A DNA stretch of 64,000 bases, taken from the NCBI RefSeq assembly GCF_001244735.1, contig NZ_LN868937.1, positions 101,332 through 165,331 of the forward strand, given 5' to 3'. The translations under genes were made by a program, and so were the position numbers. Under the pieces are notes generated by a model. That model had not been told where the DNA came from. It made no database searches and was given only the letters and a program-made list of their open reading frames with translations. Shown in pieces: positions 40,417-49,457 of this stretch. Source of the DNA: Bacillus andreraoultii. GTDB taxonomy: Bacteria; Bacillota; Bacilli; Bacillales; Caldibacillaceae. Numbering within the stretch: position 1 is the stretch's first letter; each line of letters begins with the position of its first letter.

Positions 40417-40449
40417 GGAGAACCGTATCATAAATAGAGGCAAAAGTTT
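40417..40449. repeat. Right attachment site (attR)
   Basis: GGAGAACCGTATCATAAATA... repeats the rlmH end. The flanking sequence to its right is not a second rlmH but a decayed recombinase tail. Confidence 0.9.
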
Positions 40450-40494
40450 TTGAAGATAAGTGGGAAGGTGCTTGTCTATTAAGGTATTATTGAG

Positions 40495-40640
40495 TTATAC
40501 AACGGAATGATACAAATGGTGAATGAACGTATATGTTTTTGACTTCTGTAAATTTTGAGGGTTAAAATTCAATATAACCTTCCAAATTCCACTTGTTAAG
40601 ATTTTTTACGGTAATATTTAAATGTATCCTTTGAACGGGC
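40495..40640 (-). pseudogene. Remnant of a large serine recombinase C-terminus
   Basis: On the minus strand, residues like HLNITVKN and, after a frame change, SGIWKVILNFNPQNLQKSKTYTFIHHLYHS-stop align with the end of recombinase 1 ([31 protein letters not shown]). It stops at 40495-40497. It sits just outside the right att site, the position a recombinase tail would occupy if another element had once been there. Confidence 0.65.
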
Positions 40641-40656
40641 CTCTGAGGTGAATGTT

Positions 40657-42990
40657 ATGTATGAACCAGCAATAGAAGATTCATATCAAATCAGTCTTCA
40701 AAATATACGCTATTACTCGCAGTATATCTATTCAGGGATTGAAATTCTTCTCGTCATAAGAGGGGAAATAGAGGTGACGGAAAATCAACATTCTTATCAT
40801 TTGTATGAAAATGATCTTCTGCTTATTAATGCCAATCATGTACATGCAATCAAAGGGAATGAAGACAATGTCGTTGTCATATTGCAAATACCCCTACAGT
40901 CAATTGAGCAACATTACCCAAAAATTCATGAATGTTATTTCGACTGCAATTCAGCAAAAAAGGATAGTGGGTTATATCTTCTATTAGATCAAATCCGTAA
41001 ACTTTTAGCGGAAATTCTGATTGCTCATTATCAAAAGCAGGATGGAAGTGAACTTGAAATCAATAGTCTGATTTATAAATTAATCACACTATTGATCCGA
41101 AATTTTAAAACGACTTTTCTTGGACAGAAACAGAATGAAATGATTGGAATGAAGGATGAAAGAATAAGGGATATTCTTGCTTTTATCGAAAAAAATTACC
41201 GCAAGCAGATATCACTGGAGGAAATTGCCAAACAGCAATATTTATCCCTTTACTATTTATCTCGGTATTTCAAGCAGGAAGTTGGTGTTAGTTTTTCACA
41301 GTATGTAAAACAAGTTCGTTTGAAAGCTGCTGTTCATGAGCTTTTATATACTGACTATACGATTATTCAAGTTGCACTGAATAGTGGCTTTTCAAATGCG
41401 AAGGCGTTTAACAAGGCATTTAAAGAAACGTACCAGCAAACGCCTGCTGAGTATCGCAGTCTTCATAAAAAACAATCTGCTGATATCGAGGAAGTACATC
41501 ATGTAAGTGACCAATATACATTGTTGACATCGCCTAATTTTTTAATAGAAATAAGTAAGTACATTTCGTCAAGTGGAAGAAATTCTACATCGATGGAACC
41601 AGCCGTTTCGGCGATTCATATTGACATTCCGCAAGAGCCTAATTTTGTTTTGGAAAAAGCCCACCGATTACTAGTAATTGGCCAGCTGGAATATGCTTTA
41701 CATGAAGAAGTCCAAGCAGAATTGCAGCTTATTCAGGAACTACTTCAATTTGAATATGTCTATTTCACGAATCTATTTTCTCCCACTTTTACGATCACAA
41801 ATCCGCAATTGCAAATAGGCGGAGATTTTTATCATATTAATGTGTTATTCAGTAGGTTTCAAAAACTCGGTTTAGTGCCCTTCATCCGTGTCGAGTTTGA
41901 AAAGGAAGTTGAAAGCAGCTCTAATTATGTTCAATTGTTAGCTGAATTTTTACAGCAAAGTGTTCATTATTTTGGCAGCGACTTTGTAGGAAAATGGCAG
42001 TTTGAATTAGCTTTTACAGAGTGGGGTGGTGTATCACGAGCCTTTTATCAAGATTTTTACCAAACTGTGAAAAAATGGACTTCTTCCGCTAAAGTTGGTC
42101 TTCATGTGCCATTTTCCTTAGAAACAGGAATCACAGCGCCTGTTAAGGATTTTTTAAAGCAATTCTCTAATCAATGCGAGTTGATCTGCTTTACTTGCAA
42201 TCCGAATGAACAAGTGGATTTTACTGACATGAATAATAGTATATTTGAAGGTGTCAAAGACTTCCTAAAGAAATCCTGTATCGACTTGAGAGAAAAACTG
42301 CAATCAGTGGGGTTGTCAGACAGTCCTGTTTACTTGACAAACTGGAATACGCTCTATGGAAATACGGTAGATCTAAGTGGAAGATTCTTTCGTTCATCTC
42401 TTATTTTTAAAGATATGTTTGATATGATGAAGGAGATTTCCGGTTTGGGGTTTTGGATTGATACCCATTCATTAGAAAAAAATAATCAGAAGTATGAACA
42501 TATTTCCATGAATGGGATTGCTCTGCTATATTATTATCAATTGAAACGCCCAGCTTTTTTTAACATTCAATTGATGGCAAAAATGAACCCTCAAATTTTA
42601 GCAGAAGGGGAGGGCTTTGTCCTGACCAAGGGAGATCAAGGGTATCAACTGGCTATTTATAACACCTCCTATGTCAATCCTTCTTACTCGGTTGAAAGCT
42701 TCTTTTTGGACTCTTTAACGAAGGAAAAAAGATTTGTAATTTCAGGGTTGCCCCGCGGGTCTTATCAAATTCGTAAGCATATTCTGGACCGAAATAACGG
42801 TGCATTTTACATGAATTTGGTCAACTTCCAACGGGGAGATATCAATGATCGAGAAACTATTACGTTTCTGAAGCAGCGAACCTATCCTGAATTGCAAATC
42901 TATGAGGAACATATTGATTCACACCTTTATTTACAATCGACTCTAACATTAAATGCCTTTCATCTCTTTGAAATCAAGCCGTTAGGTTAA
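40657..42990 (+). CDS. AraC-family regulator fused to a GH39-like domain
   Basis: A 777-residue protein. An N-terminal cupin (about 1-120) is followed by the AraC DNA-binding domain with two HTH motifs (ISLEEIAKQQYLSLYYLSRYFKQEVG and IIQVALNSGFSNAKAFNKAFKETY, about 180-275) and a long C-terminal region (about 300-770) resembling glycoside hydrolase family 39 folds, as in other Bacillus regulators of this size. GAGGTG precedes ATG 40657. The GH-like part probably senses a ligand. It may control the downstream MFS/M20 genes. Confidence 0.85.
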   Translation: MYEPAIEDSYQISLQNIRYYSQYIYSGIEILLVIRGEIEVTENQHSYHLYENDLLLINANHVHAIKGNEDNVVVILQIPLQSIEQHYPKIHECYFDCNSAKKDSGLYLLLDQIRKLLAEILIAHYQKQDGSELEINSLIYKLITLLIRNFKTTFLGQKQNEMIGMKDERIRDILAFIEKNYRKQISLEEIAKQQYLSLYYLSRYFKQEVGVSFSQYVKQVRLKAAVHELLYTDYTIIQVALNSGFSNAKAFNKAFKETYQQTPAEYRSLHKKQSADIEEVHHVSDQYTLLTSPNFLIEISKYISSSGRNSTSMEPAVSAIHIDIPQEPNFVLEKAHRLLVIGQLEYALHEEVQAELQLIQELLQFEYVYFTNLFSPTFTITNPQLQIGGDFYHINVLFSRFQKLGLVPFIRVEFEKEVESSSNYVQLLAEFLQQSVHYFGSDFVGKWQFELAFTEWGGVSRAFYQDFYQTVKKWTSSAKVGLHVPFSLETGITAPVKDFLKQFSNQCELICFTCNPNEQVDFTDMNNSIFEGVKDFLKKSCIDLREKLQSVGLSDSPVYLTNWNTLYGNTVDLSGRFFRSSLIFKDMFDMMKEISGLGFWIDTHSLEKNNQKYEHISMNGIALLYYYQLKRPAFFNIQLMAKMNPQILAEGEGFVLTKGDQGYQLAIYNTSYVNPSYSVESFFLDSLTKEKRFVISGLPRGSYQIRKHILDRNNGAFYMNLVNFQRGDINDRETITFLKQRTYPELQIYEEHIDSHLYLQSTLTLNAFHLFEIKPLG

Positions 42991-43112
42991 AATCTAACGG
43001 TTATTTTTTGCTCCTTATAATCAAACATATAGCGATGTTGTCAAATGAAGGGAATATATTAGACAATGATTGGAAAGCCTTTCATAGCTACACGATTTAA
43101 AATAATACATGT

Positions 43113-43126
43113 AGAAAACGTTTTCA
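43113..43126. promoter_or_regulatory. Candidate cre site (CcpA)
   Basis: AGAAAACGTTTTCA is a near-perfect palindrome close to the cre consensus, 32 nt before the MFS start. It would give carbon catabolite repression of the MFS/M20 operon by CcpA. Confidence 0.6.
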
Positions 43127-43157
43127 CGACATCATGTTTATTGGAAGGAGACTATAT

Positions 43158-44390
43158 ATGTCTGTTTCTCAGGGAGCGTTAAAAGAAAGCAAAGCCAAAC
43201 TTTTAGTTCCAAAGGCCAAAGGTTCTCGTGAAGCAATGTTAATTACCGCTTTAATGGCTGGCTATTCTATGATTTACATGGACAAAAATATGATTTCTAC
43301 TGCGATTATCCCAATTGCCGATCAATTTCATCTCACAACAAGCCAAACAGGATTAATGATGAGTTTATTTTTCCTTGGTTATTCGCTAATGCAAATACCT
43401 GGGGGATGGCTGGCAGATAAGATTGGATATAAAAAGGTTTTAATCCTTTCTCTATCACTTATTACATTATTTTCATTCACATTTGGTTTCGCCGGAAGTT
43501 TACTAGTGTTTATCTTGATTCGCTTCATGGCTGGTGTAGGCCATGCTGGTTATCCCCCGAGTTGTTCGAAGGGGATTGCAGAAAACTTTCCAGTAGAAAG
43601 ACGGACTTTTATCCAATCGCTTATTTTATCAACGAACGGGATTGGTGGAATTTTAGCGTTTGTTATTGGGGCACGATTGATTGATCTAAATTGGCATTAT
43701 GGTTACTATGCTCTAGGTGTATTCTTTGCTATTTCGTTACTGTTAGTTATTTTCTTTGTACCAAATAGTGCGCCAACACCTAAGATTAAAGAACAGCCAA
43801 AACAAATTAGTTTTAAAGAAGTAATTACCAATCGAAATGTGCTTATTTTATTTATCGCTATGTTTATTGCAAATGTTGGCTTTTACGGAAATATGTCTTG
43901 GCTACCATCGTTTCTAAAAACTAAATTTGATTTATCAATTAGTACAGTTGGAACCATCCTGGCATTCAATGCCGTTGGTGGAGCATTAGCATCCTTATTT
44001 GCTGGGGTTTTATTAACGAAATACTTTGCCGGCAAGGAGAAAGCACTTTTATTAGGCAGCTGTATTCTTTCATCCTTGTTGTTTATTGGTATTGTATTTT
44101 TTGATTCATTGGCTCCATCTGTTGTTTGCTTATATTTACTTACATTTTTACTAACGGCGATCTTTGTAACGATTTTCTCTTGGCCACACAAAATTTTACC
44201 TGAGAAAGTAATTGGTTCATCTATTGGAATCGTTAATACAGGTGGGACACTTGGTGGCTTTGTTGCCCCAATGACATTTGGCGTGTTCATTTCAATGGCT
44301 GGAGGATCATTTAACATTGTATTTATCACGTTAGCAATTGCCATTGTTGTATGCGGTCTCATTACCCTTACCGTTAAGATAGAAAAATAA
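43158..44390 (+). CDS. MFS transporter (anion/acid symporter-like)
   Basis: A 410-residue carrier with 12 hydrophobic segments and MFS motif A as GGWLADKIGYKKV. It resembles the anion:cation symporter family. GGAAGGAG fixes ATG 43158; the upstream in-frame ATG at 43134 lies before the ribosome site. It is 12 nt from the M20 hydrolase gene, so it should import that enzyme's substrate or a product. The substrate is unknown. Confidence 0.85.
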   Translation: MSVSQGALKESKAKLLVPKAKGSREAMLITALMAGYSMIYMDKNMISTAIIPIADQFHLTTSQTGLMMSLFFLGYSLMQIPGGWLADKIGYKKVLILSLSLITLFSFTFGFAGSLLVFILIRFMAGVGHAGYPPSCSKGIAENFPVERRTFIQSLILSTNGIGGILAFVIGARLIDLNWHYGYYALGVFFAISLLLVIFFVPNSAPTPKIKEQPKQISFKEVITNRNVLILFIAMFIANVGFYGNMSWLPSFLKTKFDLSISTVGTILAFNAVGGALASLFAGVLLTKYFAGKEKALLLGSCILSSLLFIGIVFFDSLAPSVVCLYLLTFLLTAIFVTIFSWPHKILPEKVIGSSIGIVNTGGTLGGFVAPMTFGVFISMAGGSFNIVFITLAIAIVVCGLITLTVKIEK

Positions 44391-44402
44391 GAGGAGGAAA
44401 AA

Positions 44403-45581
44403 ATGATGTTAAATCAACTTTTACAAAAACTCGATGAGAAAAAAGGAAGAATGATCGAAATTCGCAGGTATTTGCACCAACATCCTGAATTATCTTTTAA
44501 AGAAGAAAAAACGGCACAATATATTGCTAATTTTTATAAAGATAAGGATGTAAATGTCCGAACGAATGTGGGTGGATATGGTGTGGTTGTGACTATTGAA
44601 GGCAGTCAGCCGGGTAAAACTGTTGCCCTAAGAGCTGATTTTGATGGCCTACCAATATCAGAAGAAGCGGATGTTCCGTTTAAATCACAAAATCCAGGTG
44701 TAATGCATGCATGCGGTCATGATGGACATACTGCATATTTAATGATTTTAGCTGAAAGCTTAATCGAAATGAAAGATCAATTAAAGGGAAATGTTGTAAT
44801 CTTGCATCAGCCTGCGGAAGAAACGCCTCCTGGTGGCGCAGTTGCAATGATTGAAGATGGTTGTTTAGAAGGTGTTGATAATATTTTTGGTATTCATCTA
44901 ATGTCTTTAGCAAATACTGGGGAAGTTGCCTATCGTTCTGGGGAAATGCAAGCTGGACGTTCGTATTTCAAAGTGAAAATTCAAGGAAAAGGCGGACACG
45001 GTTCTGCACCTCATACAAGTAATGACAGCATTGTTGCTGCAAGTCATTTCGTTGTCGCAGCCCAGACGATTGTCAGCCGTCGAATTAATCCGTTTGATAT
45101 GGCAACGGTAACTATCGGTTCGTTTGATGGGAAAGGGTCCTTCAATATTATTAAAGATTCTGTTGAACTTGAAGGAGATGTTCGGACAATGTCTGATGAA
45201 GTTCGCGCTAAAGTGGAAACAGAATTTAAGCGAATTTTAGCAGGGATTGCTCAAGAATTTGATATTACCTATGATTTAATCTACTCACATGATTACCCTG
45301 TTTTAGTAAATGATAAAGAGATGACGGAATTGGTTGCTAATGCAATTAATAAAGCCGAAATTCCTGAAATTAAAGCAGTTGTTGAAACACCACCTGCATC
45401 CGCTTCAGAGGATTTTGCCTATTATTTACAAAAGGTTCCAGGAAGTTTCTTTTACGTTGGGGCAAAGCCGGTGGATGGTCCCGCTTATCCACACCATCAT
45501 CCTAAATTTGTTATTAATGAGGATAGTCTAATCATCGCAGCAAAAGCAATGGCAGCCGTTGTTGTAGAGTATTTAGGGTAA
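44403..45581 (+). CDS. M20-family amidohydrolase
   Basis: A 392-residue metallohydrolase of the M20D type (hippurate or N-acyl amino acid hydrolases). The motif MHACGHDGHTAYL carries the metal ligands, HQPAEETPPGGA the catalytic Glu, and HGSAPHTSNDSI and the C-terminal HHHPKFVINEDSL the rest. GAGGAGG precedes ATG 44403 (ATG 44406 is equally placed). With the transporter it forms an uptake-and-hydrolysis operon, probably for an N-acylated amino acid. Confidence 0.9.
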   Translation: MMLNQLLQKLDEKKGRMIEIRRYLHQHPELSFKEEKTAQYIANFYKDKDVNVRTNVGGYGVVVTIEGSQPGKTVALRADFDGLPISEEADVPFKSQNPGVMHACGHDGHTAYLMILAESLIEMKDQLKGNVVILHQPAEETPPGGAVAMIEDGCLEGVDNIFGIHLMSLANTGEVAYRSGEMQAGRSYFKVKIQGKGGHGSAPHTSNDSIVAASHFVVAAQTIVSRRINPFDMATVTIGSFDGKGSFNIIKDSVELEGDVRTMSDEVRAKVETEFKRILAGIAQEFDITYDLIYSHDYPVLVNDKEMTELVANAINKAEIPEIKAVVETPPASASEDFAYYLQKVPGSFFYVGAKPVDGPAYPHHHPKFVINEDSLIIAAKAMAAVVVEYLG

Positions 45582-45588
45582 ACAAGGG

Positions 45589-45625
45589 GACGGTTCTTAT
45601 GTTTCGGCGTGGGAACCGTCTTCTT
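45589..45625 (+). terminator. Terminator of the MFS/M20 operon
   Basis: ACGGTTC (45590-45596) pairs with GAACCGT (45613-45619) followed by a T-rich tail. Confidence 0.6.
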
Positions 45626-45762
45626 TAAAGGAGTGGTCACATGTCTTTTACAAGTTTAAAAGATTTAGTTGAACTTGCTAGTCGGAATATGGCAACTATT
45701 GCGGAATTTTTATTGGGCTTTAATCTTCAAAGAAAAGCATTTGTTACTTTACATACATTTGT

Positions 45763-45856
45763 TCAAGCTTGCTCTGGTAATACTTTTACCCGTGCTTCTA
45801 AACCTTTTATTTCTTTAGTCATATAGCTTGCCAGTTATTTTTTCTAAAAAGTTCAT
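45763..45856 (-). pseudogene. Decayed DUF1048 paralogue
   Basis: The minus strand reads MNFLEKITGK and then, after a frame change, MTKEIKGLEARVKVLPEQA before a stop. That is the N-terminal pattern of DUF1048 proteins, as in the intact gene upstream. The remainder cannot be followed. Tandem DUF1048 genes behind a PadR regulator are common, so this is probably the lost second copy. Confidence 0.6.
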
Positions 45857-45898
45857 AGTAACCTCATTTCAGATAGTAAGCTGTTCAACAGAGTTTTA

Positions 45899-46234
45899 TT
45901 ATTTAATTGAATCGTTCAGTTTTTGGCGCTGTTTATCAACCCATGATTTTGCATCAACGACAAGATCATCACAGAAGGCTGCTACATCGTTGCCAGTAAC
46001 TTCTTTAACGCGTTTGCCATTGGCTGCTGCTTCTTCAAGAAGGTCGATGATGTGATTAAAGATGAACATTGTCTCTTGCCAATCCATCATGCCACCAGTG
46101 TTCCAGAGATATTTTTGCATCGCTTTGTAGGCTTTATAATAGTCCTCGGGTAAGGATTTTGCACGGTTTTCCATTTCACGCCATTCTTTCTTTTCGCTAA
46201 AATCTCCAAAGATTTTTTCTAAAAAACTCATCAT
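45899..46234 (-). CDS. DUF1048 family protein
   Basis: A 111-residue, mainly helical protein (SFLEKIFGDFSEKKEWREME, then PEDYYKAYKAMQKYLW). Members sit next to PadR regulators; the role is unknown. Its ATG overlaps the padR stop (ATGATGA region), so both are translated together. Confidence 0.85.
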   Translation of the reverse strand: MMSFLEKIFGDFSEKKEWREMENRAKSLPEDYYKAYKAMQKYLWNTGGMMDWQETMFIFNHIIDLLEEAAANGKRVKEVTGNDVAAFCDDLVVDAKSWVDKQRQKLNDSIK

Positions 46235-46572
46235 AATACATCTCCATTTGATTTTAATTTTTTGAGCTCATTAATTTTACTTGAGACGAAATCCCATTTT
46301 TTCCAAAAAATTTCAAGCTGTTTTTGACCTGCTTCGTTAAGGGTGTAAAATTTTCTAGGCGGCCCCATAGTGGATGGTTTTTTCTCAATGTCCACTAGAT
46401 TGTTTTTCTCAAGCCTTAATGTAATCGTATAAACGGTGCCTTCAACCACTTCAGTAAAGCCAAGTTCTCGGAGCTGTTGTGTAATTTCATAGCCGTAAGT
46501 TTCACCACGGCTGATGATTTCAAGCACACACCCTTCAAGCACCCCTTTCAGCATTTCTGTGATATTTTCCAC
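46231..46572 (-). CDS. PadR-family transcriptional regulator
   Basis: A 113-residue winged-helix regulator with the PadR pattern (LKGVLEGCVLEIISRGETYGYEITQQLRELGF, then GTVYTITLRLEKNNLV and PPRKFYTLNEAGQKQLE). GTG 46572 follows AGAGGTGAT. A palindrome upstream (46618-46640) is the likely operator for autorepression. Confidence 0.92.
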   Translation of the reverse strand: MENITEMLKGVLEGCVLEIISRGETYGYEITQQLRELGFTEVVEGTVYTITLRLEKNNLVDIEKKPSTMGPPRKFYTLNEAGQKQLEIFWKKWDFVSSKINELKKLKSNGDVL

Positions 46573-46617
46573 TTTATCACCTCTATTTATCTTTTACTTT
46601 TAATTGTTTTATAATCT

Positions 46618-46640
46618 GTAACACTGGTATTCAGTGTTAC
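46618..46640. promoter_or_regulatory. Palindromic operator upstream of padR
   Basis: GTAACACTG and CAGTGTTAC are perfect inverted arms around a 5-nt spacer, about 45 nt before the padR start. A looser copy follows near 46650-46670. Confidence 0.65.
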
Positions 46641-46789
46641 TAACTACTAGTATATTGTATTACTGAATAGCTACGCTTGTCAATAAAAAATTTTTTCATA
46701 TAACTATTGTAAAGAGATAGGGATAATTCTGAACAATTAACCCATGAAGTATTCGCTTTATTTGCAGATAAGGCTATAAAAATAAAAAA

Positions 46790-46815
46790 GCACTGGATAA
46801 AACCAATGCTATTTT
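46790..46815 (-). terminator. Terminator of the truncated DUF4143 gene
   Basis: AGCATTGG pairs with CCAGTGCT on the minus strand, with a run of T (poly-A on the plus strand) after it. Confidence 0.7.
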
Positions 46816-46850
46816 CGTATGGGTTGAAATCTATTAAGAGAAGGAATCAT

Positions 46851-47321
46851 CTACAGATTTTCTTGCGTCAGTTCATATCCTTCTTTTTCTGCATGCCCTA
46901 ATAAGTAGAGAAACGCAAAAGCGGGGATACGAATGATTTTCGTATTTGTTTTGTGCTTTATTATACCGTAATCATCGTAATTACGAGTCACCACAATTGC
47001 TCCTTTTGTTTGAGAATCATTCGCCCATTCTACAATTGCTTCGTTTTCAGAGATAGTAGAATTTTGTTTGTACTTCACTTCAATTAAGATACGACCAATT
47101 GGGAAAGAAACAATGATGTCAATTTCTTTTTGAGTTTTAGCATCCCGAAAATAACCAATAGAAGGATGTTGATCATAGAAGAATGTATGGATATGTTTAA
47201 ATACCGCCGTTTCGATAATTGTACCCATTTCTAATGGATCTGTCAGAACTTCTTCTCCCAACATTAACACAGCATTACGAATGGCAGGATCGGCTAAAAT
47301 AATGAGATGAATAAAAAACAA
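46851..47321 (-). pseudogene. C-terminal fragment of an AAA/DUF4143 protein
   Basis: The 156-residue remaining frame has the DUF4143 end: ADPAIRNAVLMLGEE, GTIIETAVFKHI, then GYFRDAKTQKEIDIIV and ILIEVKYKQ, a nuclease-like core. The full protein would be about 400 residues with an N-terminal ATPase. The missing part ends at an IS66 remnant 11 nt away, which cut the gene. Confidence 0.8.
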
Positions 47322-47331
47322 AATCTCTAAA

Positions 47332-47487
47332 GTAAGCCCGAATAAAAAAATAAACGCACCTTAATGGTACGTACTACAAATAACCGTAAAACCATGATTT
47401 CTTAATCAGATTTAAGGTTATTTTACACATTTTGCTGAATTGTTTTTGACCAAGGCAAATAGCTGTTTATAACTTCTGGGTTTCTAT
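47332..47487 (-). mobile_element. IS66 right-end remnant, 156 bp
   Basis: The stretch starts GTAAGCCCGAATAAAAAAAT and matches, inverted, the last 156 bp of the IS66 at 33783-36161, including the end of tnpC and the hairpin after it. The match stops abruptly near 47487. Confidence 0.92.
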
Positions 47488-47897
47488 CCTGAAAATATAA
47501 AGCTTCTAAATATAAAAAAAGACAATACTAAGTAAACCGGTTTTAGTTTCCAGTAAATGGTAACCGGCTATTCTATGTATATAGTGTTTATCGTGTCCCT
47601 GCCCCTTTTACACTACAGAGTCTTGCCATAAGGATGTGTGTCCGCCTATGCTAAAGACAACAAAGTTTCCAAAAACAGCCTGAAAATGAAATGAATAAAT
47701 GGGGCTGTACAAAAAGAGTGTATTTTTGATTTTCGAATGCCCATATTCATGTTTCAAAACCTTGATATATCGATATTCTTGATTATCAATTGTTTAGGAT
47801 ATCCATTTTTAGGACAACCTCTATATTCAGGTATGCTGCTATATGAATAGGATTCGTGTAAAGGTTAGACAAGTTCGGTTTTAAACGGGTTCTTTTA
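47488..47897. other. 410-nt gap, one hairpin, no gene
   Basis: Contains an inverted repeat ACCGGTT/AACCGG near 47540-47575 that could end a transcript. No frame with a ribosome site. Possibly debris left by the lost IS66 and its target. Confidence 0.4.
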
Positions 47898-49193
47898 TTA
47901 ATATTCATGCATGGTTGTATTTAAACTGTCTGCTAAATTAGCTACTTTGGATCCTGCCTCACCAATTTCTTTCAATATATGGGCGAAATTAGTCATTTCC
48001 TCATTACTTCTTTCATTCTGCTCCTTGTTAGTGATACTGGCTGATAAAATATCATCAAAGTTTCTTGTTGTATCCTGTACATTTTTATTCGCTAATACCG
48101 TTTTAGAATCTAGCTCTTGTATTTGAGTTACTACATTTTCAATTTGTTTCGTCGTTGAGAGAATTAATTCAGTTATATTATTTGAAGATATTTTTGTTTG
48201 TTCTGCTAACTTCCTGACTTCATTAGCAACAACTGAAAACCCCCTTCCATGTTCTCCTGCTCTTGCCGCTTCAATTGCTGCATTTAGAGCCAATAGATTC
48301 GTTTGTTCGGCAACCGAAGTAATAAATGCAACAATATTTCCAATTTCCCTTGAATTTGCTTCTAATGAATGAATAGTAGATTGAATATCAGTTACACTAT
48401 TTTTTAAAGAAATCATTTGTTCATTCACTTGGCCTAACTGGGTTCTCCCATTTTTAGATACGTTTGCGGTGAAGATGGAAGATTGTAATCCTTCGTTAAG
48501 ATATGAAATAATACTTTCAGAATGAGCAATGGCATCAGAAACGGCTATTCCAACTTCTTCTGACATGGCTGCTAAGTCCTCAGTAATGGTGCCAATCGTC
48601 TCTTTAATATTATGCTTTGCCTCCACTTCTTTTGCTGCTGTGGCCTCATTTTGTAACTCTTGTATAGCTGAAAGGCAAAGTTGTGTTTCTAAGTTAAAGA
48701 TTTTTGTAACAACTTTGGAAGCTAAGGCAAAGCTTTCGATATCATCATGATAATATTCTTCTAATATATCTAATATATTGTTTAAAAATGCTTGATTGGT
48801 CACTAGGTACCATTTTACTTCTACACCTGTCTTTATATAATATTTACTCAGTTGGTATCTTTTATCGGCAAATGCATCGTTAATTACTCCGTCAAAAAAG
48901 CCAACGACATATTGTTGAGAACCAACTAAATCAATACCTATTGGCGCCATATCTACTACACTTCTGATTCCAGGGAAGGGGTTCTCATACAATGGGTTAT
49001 ATATTTTTTCGATGTTAGCTTTTATCAATGGTTGTAACGCCTTTGCAACAGCCAAATCATCTATAGTAAGATTAATGAGAGATAGTTGTTTAGTTAAATG
49101 ACGATCTTTATGAATATCTATCTTTACATATGGCTTATGTTTACTCGCTTCTACTTTCAAAGATGTTAATTCTTTTTTCGTGAATAATTTCAT
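47898..49193 (-). CDS. hemAT: HemAT-like chemoreceptor with altered globin domain
   Basis: A 431-residue soluble transducer. Residues 30-180 align with the globin sensor of HemAT ([15 protein letters not shown] ... [11 protein letters not shown] ... KWYLV), and 190-431 form a methyl-accepting signalling domain with the hairpin tip [24 protein letters not shown]. In B. subtilis HemAT the heme His lies in SIHLRIG; the aligned position here is Tyr119, so the usual proximal His is absent. It may sense something other than oxygen. Single gene; no membrane helix. Confidence 0.85.
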   Translation of the reverse strand: MKLFTKKELTSLKVEASKHKPYVKIDIHKDRHLTKQLSLINLTIDDLAVAKALQPLIKANIEKIYNPLYENPFPGIRSVVDMAPIGIDLVGSQQYVVGFFDGVINDAFADKRYQLSKYYIKTGVEVKWYLVTNQAFLNNILDILEEYYHDDIESFALASKVVTKIFNLETQLCLSAIQELQNEATAAKEVEAKHNIKETIGTITEDLAAMSEEVGIAVSDAIAHSESIISYLNEGLQSSIFTANVSKNGRTQLGQVNEQMISLKNSVTDIQSTIHSLEANSREIGNIVAFITSVAEQTNLLALNAAIEAARAGEHGRGFSVVANEVRKLAEQTKISSNNITELILSTTKQIENVVTQIQELDSKTVLANKNVQDTTRNFDDILSASITNKEQNERSNEEMTNFAHILKEIGEAGSKVANLADSLNTTMHEY

Positions 49194-49457
49194 TAAAAAA
49201 CCTCTCCTATATAAGTATTGCTCAAAATGTATGTTTTGTAAGCTACTATCGTTAATTAAAATGATTTTAAAATAGCATACATTATTATACTATAAATGGG
49301 TTGGAAAATACTTCTAATTAATCTCAATTAGAATAGGCATGTTTGTTCGATATCATTTTAAGGGATATAGTTAAGTATTCGTTTATCTGACATTCTTTGG
49401 CTTATTTTGATGAAAAATGACATAATAAAATAATTAAATAATAGTAAGGATGACACG

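Larger units (their letters stand above)
26665..40449. mobile_element. SCC-like genomic island inserted at the 3' end of rlmH, 13.8 kb
   Basis: Direct repeats of about 30 bp mark the ends: 26665-26697 at the rlmH terminus and 40417-40449. Similarity fades outside them. Inside are two large serine recombinases, a PLD-like protein, an Mrr-like endonuclease, an HTH protein, an IS66 element, an ApeA-type HEPN protein, a coiled-coil membrane protein and an AbiTii-domain protein. Staphylococcal SCC elements use the same site and enzyme class, but no mec, ccrA/ccrB set or cch-like helicase is seen, so this is a relative in architecture rather than a proven SCC. The cargo suggests phage defence. Confidence 0.88.

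Noticed and set aside
26665..40449. Prophage or true SCCmec
   Set aside because: No phage structural, replication or lysis genes, and no mec or ccr-cch set was seen; only the insertion site and enzyme class are shared with SCC.
45641..46055. Plus-strand frames after the M20 hydrolase gene
   Set aside because: They are antisense to the decayed and intact DUF1048 genes, whose protein patterns are clear.
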